Shown here in pieces: positions 23,549 through 34,300 of a stretch of DNA of 64,000 nt. This DNA is from Mercurialis annua (taxonomy: Eukaryota > Streptophyta > Magnoliopsida > Malpighiales > Euphorbiaceae), in contig NC_065570.1 of assembly GCF_937616625.2 (NCBI RefSeq), positions 16,192,001 to 16,256,000 of the forward strand, given 5' to 3'. The position numbers were made by a program, and so were the translations under genes. Every line of letters begins with the position of its first letter. Position 1 is the stretch's first letter. The notes below the pieces were generated by a model. The model searched no databases, was not told where the DNA came from, and worked only from the letters and a program-made list of their open reading frames with translations.

Positions 23549-25291
23549 CTACTCTGGAAACACATCAGTGAACTCATTCACTATCGGAACACTATGCACA
23601 TCACCACAGCCACCTTCTAAATCACGAACCACTGCTAAGAAAGCCTGGCAACCCTTGCCCATCATACGCTTGGCCTTGATCGCTGAAATTAGATTCTTAG
23701 GTGTTTCCGTCTTCTCCCCTTGAAAGGAAAAAGGCGTCTCACCAGGAATCCCGAACAATACCGACTTCCCTCGACAGTCGATAGAAGCAAAATGGCGTGA
23801 AAGCCAATCCATCCCCAATATGACATCAAAAGATAACACATCGAGAACAATCAAATCAGCCCTAAGGTCTCTACCATGAATAATCACAGAACAAGAAGGA
23901 TACACCACATCCACCACAACACAGTCAGACAAAGGCGTAGATACAGATAAAGGCTCTAACAACCTAGATGGTGTCACACCCAACTTAGCAGCAAAACTCG
24001 ACGAAACAAAAGAATGGGTTGCACCCGCATCAAATAAAACCAATGCATCTACAAATGAAATGGGAATAGTACCTTGCACCACTGCGTTTGATGCACGAGC
24101 ATCCTGAGGAGTCAGAGAAAACACTCTAGCCTGACCCTGCCCTTGCTGCGGTGCCTGAGAAGAACTGTAACTACCCGAGCCTCTACCACCGTTTCCACGG
24201 CCACCAAAACCACGTCCTCCTGAACCACGGCCCCGCTGGCCACCAAACGAAGCGGCAGGTTGGGAATACCCTGCCGAAGGAGTAAAAGCAGTTCTCTGCT
24301 GCTGAAAAGACGGCTGAGCAACACTAGTCGACGACACTCGCTGCCCAGATGCCTGACACTCTCTCGCGAAATGGCCCGGTTGGCCACAAGCATAGCAGCT
24401 ACCCGGTGCTACTGCACAAGCTCCAAAGTGCCTGCGCCTACAGTTCTGACAGAAAGGGACACTGGATGCTCCACTGCTATCCTGCCCAGAACTACGGCTA
24501 CCACTGCTGTAACTAGCACCATGGGAATACGTTTGGTATCCCCTCCGCTCACCTCCTTTCTTACTCTTGAACTGAGAAGACTTGGAATGATAGCTGCTGC
24601 TACCACCTTGCTGCACACTACCCTGCGCAAAACCGCTCGCGTTTTTGGTCTCAGACATTTTTCCAAAGTGCAGTAAACTAGTCTCCATTCGACGAGCACT
24701 GTCTACTACATCCGAAAACTCCTTGTTCGACTCAGTCAGCAGGCTAATAAAATCAGCGCCTAAACCCTTCACGTACCTGTCATTCACCCTTTGCTGTTCA
24801 GTCAGCAGCTCTGGGGCAAAACGACACAGCCTCACAAATTCAGTAGTGTACTCGTTCACCGACCTATCTCCCCTTTTCAAAATCAGCAATCTGTCTCTAT
24901 GACCTTCGGTCACTGAAAAAGGTAAGTAAAAGTTCTTGAACCGAGTCACAAAATCCTCCCAAGAAATAGTAGCCATCTCAGCCCGAATGGCACTACGAAA
25001 CCAATCACTTGCAGAGCCCTTCAAGGACATCTCCACCAACATAACAGTCTGCCTCTCCGAAGCCTGCAACCTCTGAGCATTTCGCTCAACTTCCTCCAGA
25101 AAGCCTAGGGCATCGCCATCGCCCGAAAACTCTGTCGACTTAAGCCTCGCATAAGCCAACACCAAATCCTTGTCAGTGGTCCCGCCACCACCAACTGCGT
25201 TACCACCAGCCTGAGGTGCCTGTTGCTGAACAATCTGACCCAGCATAGCATACTGATTCTGCATGGCAATCTGTCCTGCCTGCAGTTGCAC
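23549..25291 (-). CDS. Gag (capsid, zinc knuckles) and aspartic protease segment
   Basis: Open for 580 codons between the two UAGs. The first codon is GTG, so on its own this piece has no proper start; it is the continuation of Gag. Residues about 45-210 form the retrotransposon Gag domain, with WEDFVTRFKNFYLP and NEYTTEFVRL as typical blocks. A first knuckle-like motif C281-x2-C-x3-H-x3-C292 and a canonical CCHC knuckle, CYACGQPGHFAREC at 299-312, bind nucleic acid. A Gly/Arg-rich linker follows (about 350-375). The pepsin-like protease has its catalytic D-A-G at 421-423 in LFDAGATHSFVS. The segment ends VFPE just before UAG, a junction that normally runs on into RT. Confidence 0.9.
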   Translation of the reverse strand: MQLQAGQIAMQNQYAMLGQIVQQQAPQAGGNAVGGGGTTDKDLVLAYARLKSTEFSGDGDALGFLEEVERNAQRLQASERQTVMLVEMSLKGSASDWFRSAIRAEMATISWEDFVTRFKNFYLPFSVTEGHRDRLLILKRGDRSVNEYTTEFVRLCRFAPELLTEQQRVNDRYVKGLGADFISLLTESNKEFSDVVDSARRMETSLLHFGKMSETKNASGFAQGSVQQGGSSSYHSKSSQFKSKKGGERRGYQTYSHGASYSSGSRSSGQDSSGASSVPFCQNCRRRHFGACAVAPGSCYACGQPGHFARECQASGQRVSSTSVAQPSFQQQRTAFTPSAGYSQPAASFGGQRGRGSGGRGFGGRGNGGRGSGSYSSSQAPQQGQGQARVFSLTPQDARASNAVVQGTIPISFVDALVLFDAGATHSFVSSSFAAKLGVTPSRLLEPLSVSTPLSDCVVVDVVYPSCSVIIHGRDLRADLIVLDVLSFDVILGMDWLSRHFASIDCRGKSVLFGIPGETPFSFQGEKTETPKNLISAIKAKRMMGKGCQAFLAVVRDLEGGCGDVHSVPIVNEFTDVFPE

Positions 25292-25558
25292 CTAATTATT
25301 CTGAAGTGCAGTGATCCCAGCCAAAAACGTCGTGAAATCGAATGGATCGAGATGAATGCCTGCACCACCTCGTCCCCTACCTCTGCCTCCCCGACCTCTG
25401 CCAGCCTGACCTCTGCCGGCTAGGCCTCGGCCGGCCGGAACTCCGCCTGCACGACCCCCACCAACTTGAACCTCTGGTTCATGCTGGTCAATCTCAATCG
25501 ACATAGCGTCATCAGCCTCAGCCTCAGCCTGAGCTGCAGCACGCCTACGAGTATTCAT
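25292..25558 (-). CDS. Gag amino-terminal segment (Arg/Gly-rich)
   Basis: About 88 codons from ATG 25558 to the UAG at 25292-25294. After an Ala/Glu-rich stretch it contains a run of RG and RGG-like repeats (roughly residues 36-67), then HLDPFDFTTF near the end. RGG-rich stretches often bind RNA, and variable low-complexity amino ends are common in Tekay Gag. The frame continues directly into the capsid-like part after the stop. The UAG follows AAT AAT; a single C-to-T change in a CAG codon would explain it, which is an inference. Confidence 0.75.
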   Translation of the reverse strand: MNTRRRAAAQAEAEADDAMSIEIDQHEPEVQVGGGRAGGVPAGRGLAGRGQAGRGRGGRGRGRGGAGIHLDPFDFTTFLAGITALQNN

Positions 25559-25900
25559 TCCTAAGAATGAAACAAACAATACTCAAAACAAGCCCTCAAG
25601 GCAACACCCAAAGTAATTTAAATAGCTCAAACATCAAAATTGCAACCAAAGTAATAACAATAATATTCCAAAGTAAGCATAAACTTCAAAAGTAACATTA
25701 GTAACACGTAAGACCGACTCTACATCCCTAAAGGTGAAGGTAGAAAGTTTTGAAAACAAAATGATGACGTTTCAAAAGACAAAACTTGAATCCTAATTTC
25801 CGCAGTAGACCCTAAGACATAATAGTAACACTTAACATGCCTTTAAGCAGTAAACACATAACATGCAAAAAAAAAAATTTGGCCTTAGTTCGAAACTAAA
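25559..25900 (-). other. Untranslated leader between primer-binding site and gag
   Basis: About 340 bp without a convincing gene. It holds a small hairpin immediately after the primer-binding site (25885-25899, TTAGTT-TCG-AACTAA on the minus strand), an A-run at 25867-25877, and three copies of CCAAAGTA at 25608, 25646 and 25669 (plus-strand reading), the octamer that is also dense in the LTRs. Confidence 0.7.
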
Positions 25901-25912
25901 GCTCTGATACCA
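25901..25912 (-). other. Primer-binding site, initiator tRNA-Met
   Basis: On the minus strand TGGTATCAGAGC lies 4 bases after the 5' LTR end GTGACA. It is complementary to the 3' end of plant initiator tRNA-Met, the usual primer for Tekay and many other plant LTR elements. Confidence 0.95.
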
Positions 25913-27873
25913 ACTTTGTCACGACCCAATTTCATGGATCGCGACCGGCGCTAGGGTATGGGTATGGTCGTACCAAAACCCGTAGCAAGCCTCGCGGAAA
26001 ACCATTTAATCAAAATAAACCTGCAAGAAAACCAATGCTCGGGGGCAACCGAGACTTCAACCTAAGTCTAACAACTTATATAACAATTCTATTACAACCA
26101 ATTGATAATATTCCAAAACTAGAAACATGCCTCATAAATCAATAATCCAATGTAACATGTCAACGTATAAATAACTTAACAGTCGTACCACAACGACAAA
26201 CCAAAGTATAATAATAAAGACAACTAGTTCTACTGCGGTCTAAGAAGTGAAACAGTTGACTAGTCTGATAATATAAAAAGACCTCCGAGGAACCAAAAGA
26301 TCGGAGATGACCAACGCTCTCAAAATCATAAACCTGGAAAAGTTTGGAAAGCAACGGGGTCAGATATACTGAGATGAGTTCATAATGTTATTTACATTTA
26401 TTAAGATTAAAACCTTAAAACAAATCCTTTTATACTAATATATATATTTGATTGTGGAAGACAGTATTGAAATGAAATCCCAAAGTAGGTGTGACGTATC
26501 ATCACCAAATCCCAAAGTAGACGGGAACAAATCCTCGTCGATCCCAAAGTAGGCTAGACATTAGTCTGCCGATCCCAAAGTACTTACCGGTGCACACAGT
26601 CCCGATACAAGCCTATCGAGTAGCTCGTTTCAATCCAGATCCATAATCCTTAAAACAGTTCACAAACATTTGATATACTAAAATAATTTGCGGTACTTAA
26701 TAAAGCGGTAAATAACACTATAAACTCACTGCTTGCGTATCCACGTGAATATCTTGGCAAACAGCTAACACTGAGCGGACTCCGAAGCACGAACAGACGA
26801 CGGGTCTAAAACAAGGTATAAGTTAAAATCCAATCAACCCCTAACTCTAAGATTACTAGACACCACATAGGACTAGTATCTCAAACACAACCAAACACAA
26901 CCAAAGTAATCAAACATAACCAACGCATTATCATAACCAAAGTATATCATATAACAAGTTAGGCAAATTAAGCTTAGATGAGTTCTTATCTTTAAAACAA
27001 AACCAAAGTCCCTTCATAGCTTAAATGCTTTATTTAAAATAAAGAGATTTCCCAAAGTAGTGTGTTAGCCTCAACTGCAGTATAGCTCAACAACACATGT
27101 CGGAAGACCACGTCTAATCCGACCCATCCATAAACCAAAGTTTAAAACCAAAGTCTTAAGTAAATCCTTAAATGAAACCAAAGTATTTTTAAATAAGAAC
27201 TCATACCTAACTTAATACTACCACGAACACCAAAGTAACAAATCAATTACCTTGCCAACACTTGACAAGTACACCCAAAGTATAGTTGTTGGAATCAACC
27301 TTCTTTAACATCACAAATAAATTTCCAGCTTTTAATTAATTACTCAAAACAGTTTTTAACTCAAATACTTAATCCATTTGTTATACTAAATCAATTAGGC
27401 AATTTACCCAAACCATTTAAAGTAGCATTAGCCATCTAACAACCTATGATTCATATTTACCAAATTTCCAGATTTTATATCATAAGAAAAACAGAATTTA
27501 AATCCATTTATAAACCAATTCTTTCATGCCATTAATCGAAACCACCAATCTCAAGGCCATCTAGAATAATCATCCAAGGTATAACAATCACAACACCATA
27601 GAATGAAATCTCAGATTATAAACAATCACAAAACAGAATATAATCACAAACCACCCAAAGTATCGATTTCAAATCGAGCCACAACAATCACAACACACCA
27701 ATATAAGGGATTAATCCACTAACCTCTTGAGATAGATTAAGGTCAACAATCAATGGAAAACCCAGAAAATATAATTCCAAAATCAGCCTACAAACAAACC
27801 ATACGATAGCTAAAGATCACCCAACTCAATTATATGATAAAACACTAATTAAACCTTAAGGAAATGATTAGAA

Positions 27874-27880
27874 TACTTAC
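27874..27880 (-). promoter_or_regulatory. Candidate leader 5' splice site (GTAAGTA)
   Basis: A perfect donor-like heptamer about 118 bp downstream of the TATA box on the minus strand. Other LTRs in the window have a donor-like site at a comparable place. A second GTAAGTA sits at 26581-26587. No acceptor was assigned, so splicing is only a possibility. Confidence 0.35.
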
Positions 27881-27988
27881 TAATGATCACCAATGGGTTA
27901 GGAATAGCTAGGATATGAATTTCAGAGAGTATAGGCCGTTCTAGGGTTTTAGAAAACGAGAGAAATGAATTTAGGTCGCTTAAGGGGT

Positions 27989-27998
27989 CTATTTATAG
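27989..27998 (-). promoter_or_regulatory. TATA box of the 5' LTR promoter
   Basis: CTATAAATAG on the minus strand, about 310 bp inside the LTR. It is followed by a leader resembling plant 5' UTRs, including AAAACCCTAG. Transcription would start about 30 bp downstream, near 27960 (inferred). The same box is at 20189-20198 in the other LTR. Confidence 0.75.
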
Positions 27999-28025
27999 AA
28001 ATCAGCGAACTGAACAGTGCACGAG

Positions 28026-28097
28026 TCGCGCCCGCTACACTTCCATCGCGCCCGTGAAACATGAATCGCGCCCGTGATGAATGAATCATCGCGCCCG
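28026..28097 (-). promoter_or_regulatory. Four GC-rich TCGCGCCCG repeats upstream of the TATA box
   Basis: The plus-strand 9-mer TCGCGCCCG occurs at 28026, 28046, 28066 and 28089, with spacings of 20, 20 and 23 bp, in otherwise AT-rich sequence. In the direction of transcription this is 30-110 bp upstream of the TATA box, where U3 enhancer repeats would lie. The identical array is at 20226-20297 in the other LTR. A regulatory role is inferred. Confidence 0.6.
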
Positions 28098-28308
28098 CGA
28101 AAAGCTACTGCCTCCGAAGAAAAATTGAGATTTTGAAAATGAAATCGAAAACGTTTCAAACTCCAAGGTTACTTCTAATACACCTTAAAACACATTTTAA
28201 AAGGTTTGGAACATTCGAACCGCGAACCGAAGTGGTCGAACCACTCAAACGAACCCAAAGTACCGTTTAGGCCTAACGAAACTAGTCGGAAAAATACGGG
28301 ATGTTACA

Positions 28309-28313
28309 CGTTT
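28309..28313. repeat. Target site duplication (right), CGTTT
   Basis: This second copy of the 5-bp target sequence, matching 18112-18116, is followed by GTAAACGTTTGGC, the natural continuation of the satellite monomer. Confidence 0.95.
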
Positions 28314-31300
28314 GTAAACGTTTGGCTTAAACCGCGGAAAAGGTGAAACGTTTGATTTGTTTCGTAACGTTTGTAAACATATGTCTTGAATTGCGAAAAA
28401 GGTGAAACGCTTGGATTTGTTTCGTAACGTTTGTAAACGTTTTGATTAAATTGGTAAAAAGGTGAAACATTTGGATTTGCTTCCTAACCTTTATAAACGT
28501 TTGGCTTAAATCTCTAAAAAGGTGAAATGTTTGGATTTGTTTCGTAATGATTGTAAACATTTGGTTTAAATTGCAAAAAAGGTGAAACACTTGGATTTAT
28601 TTTGTAATGTTTTTTAACGTTTGGCTTAAATTGCTAAAAAGGTGAAACTCTTGGTTTTGTTTCGTAACGTTTGTAAACGTTTGGCTTAAATCGCTAAAAA
28701 GATGAATCGTTTGGATTTGTTTCGTAACGTTTGTATACGTTTGGCTTAATCGCTAAAAAGGTGAAACGTTTGGATTAGTTTCGAATACGTTTGTAAACGT
28801 TTAACTTAAATCGCTAAAAAGGAAACAACGTTTGGATTTGTTTCGTAGTGTTTGTAAACTTTTGGCTTAAATTGCTAAAACGGGGAAACGTTTGGATTTG
28901 TTTCATAACGTTTGTAAACGTTTGGCTTATATCGCTGAAAAGGTGAAACGTTTGGTTTTGTTTCGTAACATTTGTTAACGTACGGCTTTAATCGCTAAAA
29001 AGGTGAAACGGTTGGATTTTTTTCGTAACGTTTGTAAACTTTTTGCTTTAATTGCTACAAAGATGAAATGCTTGGATTTCTTTCATTACGTTTGTAAATG
29101 TTGTGCTTAAATTGCTAAAAAGATGAAACGCTTGGATTTGTTTCGTAACATTTGTAAATGTTTTGTTTTGTTTCGTAACGTTTGTAAACGGTTAGCTTAA
29201 ATCGCTAAAAAGGTGAAACGTTTGGATTTGTTTCGTAACGTTTTTAAACGTTTGGCTTAAATTGCTAAAAAGGTGAAACGTTTGGATTTGTTTCTAACGT
29301 TTGTAAACGTTTTTCTTAAATCGCTAAAAAGGTGCAACGTTGGGATTAGTTTCGTAACGTTTGAAAACGTTTTGGCATAAATCGCTAAATTGGTGAAACT
29401 CTAAGATTTGTTTCGTATCGTTTTAAACGTTTGGCTTACATCGCTAAAATGGAGAAATATTTAGATTTTTTTCGTAACATTTGTAAACGTTTGGCTTAAA
29501 TTGATAATAAAGGGGGAACATTTGTTTTGTTTCGTAATGTTTGTAGACATTTGGCTTAAAATGGTAAAAAGGTGAAACATTAGGATTTGATTCGTAATTT
29601 TTGTAAACATTTCGCTTAAATCAATAAAAAGGTGAAACGTTTGGATTTGTTTCGTAACGTTTTAAAACTTTTGGCTTAAATCGCTAAAAACGGGAAATGT
29701 TTGGATTTGTTTCGTAATGTTTGAAACGTTTGGTTTTGTTTCGTAACGTTGGTAAACATGGCTTCAATCGCTAAAAAGGTGAAACGTTTGGATTTCTTTC
29801 GTAACGTTTGTAAACATTTGGCGTAAATCGCTAAAAAGGTGAAACATTTGTATTTGTTTCATAACGATTGTAAATGTTTGGCTTAAATCGCTAAAAAGGT
29901 GAAAAGTTTGGATTTGTTTCGTAAAGGTTTGTAAATGTTTGGCTTAAATGCTAAAAATGTGAAACATTTGGATTAGTTTCGGAAACGTTTGTAAACGTTT
30001 AACTTAAATAGCTAAAAAGGTGAAACATTTGGATTTGTTTCGTATCATTTGTAAACTTTTGGCTTAAATTGCTAAAAAGGGGAAACGTTTGGATTTGTTT
30101 CGTAGTGTTTGTAGACGTTTGGCTTAAATAGTTAAAAAGGCGAAATGTTTGGATTTGTTTCGTAACGTTTGTAAATATTTGGCTTAAATCGCTAAAAAGG
30201 TGAAACTTTTGGATTTGTTTCGTAACGTTTGTAAACGTTTGGCTTAAACCGCAGAAAAGGTGAAACGTTTGATTTGTTTCGTAACGTTTGTAAACATATG
30301 TCTTGAATTTCTAAAAAGGTGAAACGCTTGGATTTGTTTCGTAACCTTTGTAAACGTTTTTCTTAAATTGGTAAAAAGGTGAAACATTTGGATTTGTTTC
30401 CTAACCTTTATAAACGTTTGGCTTAAATCTCTAAAAAGGTGAAATGTTTGGATTTGTTTCGTAATGATTGTAAACATTTGGTTTAAATTGCTAAAAAGGT
30501 TAAACACTTGGATTTGTTTTGTAATGTTTTTAAACGTTTGGCTTAAATTGCTAAAAAGGTGAAACTCTTGGTTTTGTTTCGTAACGTTTGTAAACGTTTG
30601 GCTTAAATCGCTAAAAAGATGAAACGTTTGGATTTGTTTCGTAACGTTTGTATACGTTTGGGTTAATCGCTAAAAAGGTGAAACGTTTGGATTAGTTTCG
30701 TATACGTTTGTAAACGTTTAACTTAAATCGCTAAAAAGGAAATAACGTTTGGATTTGTTTCGTAGTGTTTGTAAACGTTTGGCTTAAATTGCTAAAACGG
30801 GGAAACATTTGGATTTGTTTCATAACGTTTGTAAACGTTTGGCTTAAATTGCTGAAAAGGTGAAACGTTTGGTTTTGTTTCGTAACATTTGTTAACGTAC
30901 GACTTTAATCGCTAAAAAGGTGAAACGGTTGGATTTTTTTCGTAACGTTTGTAAACTTTTTGCTTTAATTGCTAAAAAGGTGAAATGCTTGGATTTCTTT
31001 CATTACGTTTGTAAATGTTGTGCTTAAATTGCTAAAAAGGTGAAACGCTTGGATTTGTTTCGTAACATTTGTAAATGTTTTGTTTTGTTTCGTAACGTTT
31101 GTAAACGGTTAGCTTAAATCGCTAAAAAGGTGAAACGTTTGGATTTGTTTCGTAACGTTTTTAAACGTTTGGCTTATATTGCTGAAAAGGTGAAACGTTT
31201 GGATATGTTTCGTAACGTTTGTAAACATTTGGCTTATATCGCTAAAAAGGTGAAACGTTTGGATTTGTTTCGTAACGTTCGTAAACGTTTGGCTTAAATT

Positions 31301-34300
31301 GCTGAAAACGTGAAACGTTTGGATTAGTTTCGTAAACGTTTGTAAACGTTTAACTTAAATCGATAATAAGGAAAAAAACGTTTGGATTTGTTTCGTACTG
31401 TTTGTAAATGTTTGGCTTAAACTGCTAAAACGAGGAAACGTTTGGATTTATTTCGTAGCGTTTGTAAATGTTTTGCTTAAATTGCTAAAAAGGCATAACA
31501 TTTGGATTTGTTTCTTAACGTTTGTAAACGTTTGGCTTAAATCGCTAAAAAGTAGAAACATTTGGATTTGATTTGTAACGTTTGTAAACGTTTGGCTTAA
31601 ATCGCCAAAAAGGTGAAAAGTTTGATTTGTTTCATAACGTTTGTAAACGTTTGGCTTAAATTGCTACAAAGGTGAAACATTTGGATTTGTTTACTAACCT
31701 TTGTAAACGTTTAGCTTAAATCGCTAAAAAGGTGAAATGTTTGGATTTGTTTCGTAACGTTTGTAAATGTTTGGCTTATATCGCTAAAAAGGTTAAACGC
31801 TTGGATTTGTTTCGTAACGTTTGTAAACATTTGGCTTAAATTACTGAAACGGTGAAACGGTAGGATTTGTTTTGTAATGTTTGTAAACGTTTTGCTTAAA
31901 TCGCTAAAAAGGTGAAACGTTTGAATTTGTTTCGTAACGTTTTTAAACGTTTGGCTTAAATCGCTAAAAAGATTAAACGTTCAGATTTGTTTCGTAGCGT
32001 TTGCAAACCTTTGGCTTAAATCGCTAAAAAGGTGAAACGTTTAGATTTGTTTCGTAGATTTGTAAACGTTTGGCTTAAATCGCTAAAAAGGTGAAATATT
32101 AAGATTTGTTTCGTACCGTTTGTAAACGTTTGGCTTAAATCGCAAAAAAGCTGAAACATTTGGATTTGTTTTGTAACGTTTGTAAACGTTTGGCTTAAAT
32201 TGCTAAAAAGCTGAAACGCTTAGATTTGTTTTGTAACGTTTGTAAACGTTTGCCTTAAATTACTAAAAAGGTGAAACGCTTGGATTTGTTTCGTAACGTT
32301 TGTAAACGTTGTCTTAAATTGCTGAAAAGGTGAAACGCTTGAATTTGTTTCGTTATGTTTGTAAATGTTTGGCTTAAATTGCAAAAAAGGTGAAACACTT
32401 GGTTTTGTTTTGTAACGTTTGTAAACGGTTGGCTTAAATTGCTAAATACGTGAACTGTTTGGATTTGTTTCGTAACGTTTGTAAACGTTTGGCTTCAATA
32501 GCTAAAAAGGTGAAACGTTTGGATTTGTTTCGTAACGTTTGTAAACATTTGGCTTCAATCGCTAAAAAGCTGAAAGGTTTGTATTTGTTTCGTAACGTTT
32601 TAAACGTTTGGCTTAAATCGCCAAAATGGGAAAACGTTTGGATTTGTTTCATAACGTTTGTAAACGTTTGGCTTAAATCGCTGAAAAGCTGAAACATTTG
32701 GTTTTGTTTCGGAACATTTGTTAGCGTACGGCTTTAATCGCTAAAAAGGTGAAACGGTTGGATTTTTTTCGTAACGTTTGTAAACTTTATGCTTTAATTG
32801 CTAAAAAGGTGAGATGCTTGGATTTCTTTCATTACGTTTGTAAACGTTTGGCTTAAATTGCTAAAAAAGTGAAACGCTTGGATTTGTTTCGTAACATTTG
32901 TAAATGTTTTGTTCTGTTTCGTAATGTTTGTAAACGGTTAGCTTAAATCGCTAAAAAGGTGAAACGTTTGGATTTGTTTAGTAACGTTTTTAAACGTTTG
33001 GCTTAAATTGCTAAAAAGGCGAAACGTTTGGATATATTCGTAACGTTTGTAAACGTTTGGCTTGAATCGCTAAAAAGGTGAAACGTTTGGATTAGTTTCG
33101 TAACATTTGAAAACGTTTGGCATAAATCGCTAAATTGGTGAAACTTTTGGATTTGTTTCGTATCGTTTTAAACGTTTGGCTTACATCACTAAAATGGAGA
33201 AATATTTAGATTTTTTTCGTAACGTTTGTAAATGTTTAGCTTAAATTGCTAAAAAAAGGTGAAATATTTGTTTTGTTTCGTAACGTTTGTAAACATTTGG
33301 CTTAAATTGGTAAAAAGGTGAAACATTAGGATTTGATTCGTAATGTTTGTAAACGTTTGGCTTAAATCTATAAAAAGGTGAAACAATTGGATTTGTTTCG
33401 TAACGTTTGTAAACGTTTGGCTTATATTGCTAAAAAGGTGAAACACTTGAATTTGTTTTGTAAAGTTTTAAATTTTTTTGCTTAAATTGCTAAACAGGTG
33501 AAACGCTTGGTTTTGTTTCGTAACGTTTGTAAACGTTTGGCTTAAATCGCTAAAAACAGGAAATGTTTGGATTTGTTTCGTAATGTTTGAAACGTTTGGT
33601 TTTGTTTCGTAACGTTTGTAAACGTGGCTTCAATCGCTAAAAAGGTGAAACGTTTGGATTTCTTTCATAACGTTTGTAAACATTTGGCTTAAATCGCTAA
33701 AAAGGTGAAACGTTTGTATTTGTTTCGTAACGTTTGTAAATGTTTGTCTTAAATTGCTAAAAAGGTGAAATGTTTGGATTTGTTTCGTAAAAACGTTTGT
33801 AAATGTTTGGCTTAAATGCTAAAAAGGTGAAACGTTTGGATTAGTTTCAGAATCGTTTTTTGACGTTTAACTTAAATAGCTAAAAAGGTGAAACATTTGG
33901 ATTTGTTTCGTATCATTTGTAAACTTTTGGCTTAAATTGCTAAAAAGGGGAAACGTTTGGATTTGTTTCGTAGTGTTTGTAGATATTTGGCTTAAATTGC
34001 TAAAAAGGCGAAATGTTTGCGTTTGTAAACGTTTGGCTTAAACTGCGGGAAAGGTGAAACGTTTGATTTATTTCGTAACGTTTGTAAACATATGTCTTGA
34101 ATTGCTAAAAAGGTGAAACGCTTGGATTTGTTTCGTAACGTTTGTAAACGTTTTTCTTAAATTGGTAAAAAGGTGAAACATTTGGATTTGTTTCCTAACC
34201 TTTGTAAACGTTTGGCTTAAATCGCTAAAAAGGTGAAATGTTTGAATTTGTTTCGTAATGATTGTAAACATTTGGTTTAAATTGCTAAAAATGTGAAACA

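Larger units (their letters stand above)
20684..25558 (-). pseudogene. gag-pol polyprotein with two in-frame UAG codons
   Basis: A single reading frame of 1,625 codons, counting the terminal UGA, encodes the whole retrotransposon polyprotein. The likely start is the ATG at 25556-25558, giving MNTRRRA; an in-frame ATG 21 bases upstream (25577-25579) is an alternative. There is no frameshift. Two UAG codons break the frame: 25292-25294, after the Arg/Gly-rich amino end, and 23549-23551, between protease and RT just after VFPE. They give three open segments of about 88, 580 and 954 codons. Gag would coat the RNA in cytoplasmic particles, protease would mature the polyprotein, RT/RNase H would copy the RNA and integrase would insert the DNA. 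The stops look like point mutations in a young copy, but readthrough cannot be excluded from sequence. Confidence 0.9.
18117..28308 (-). mobile_element. Full-length Tekay-like Ty3/Gypsy chromovirus
   Basis: A complete LTR retrotransposon of 10,192 bp, transcribed leftward. It has two 2,392-bp LTRs, each with TG...CA ends, a primer-binding site for initiator tRNA-Met (25901-25912), a purine tract (20509-20520), one long gag-pol frame in the order Gag, protease, RT, RNase H, integrase, chromodomain, and a 5-bp target duplication. That domain order with a C-terminal chromodomain, plus two cysteine-rich knuckle motifs in Gag, fits the Tekay (Del) clade. The LTRs differ at 5 of 2,392 positions (18813/26613, 18970/26770, 19014/26814, 19030/26830, 19147/26947), so insertion is recent, on the order of 0.1 million years under commonly used plant rates (inference). 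Two in-frame UAG codons at 25292-25294 and 23549-23551 make autonomous activity doubtful. Confidence 0.96.
25917..28308 (-). repeat. 5' LTR of the Tekay-like element
   Basis: The upstream LTR relative to transcription, 2,392 bp, matching 18117-20508 at all but five positions. The minus-strand start is TGTAACATCCCG at 28308. A TATA box at 27989-27998 gives a short U3 of about 320 bp, so the transcribed part of the LTR is unusually long, near 2 kb. GC-rich repeats sit upstream of the TATA box and a strong splice-donor-like site downstream. Confidence 0.96.

Noticed and set aside
25289..25291. GTG as a genuine start codon for the Gag-protease segment
   Set aside because: Initiation at GTG would be unusual in a plant mRNA. 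The codon simply follows an in-frame UAG in a frame that opens upstream at the ATG 25558.
20501..25423. Plus-strand and other-frame open stretches across the retrotransposon, up to 200 codons
   Set aside because: They are antisense or out-of-frame shadows of gag-pol. They show no domain and their composition mirrors the coding strand.
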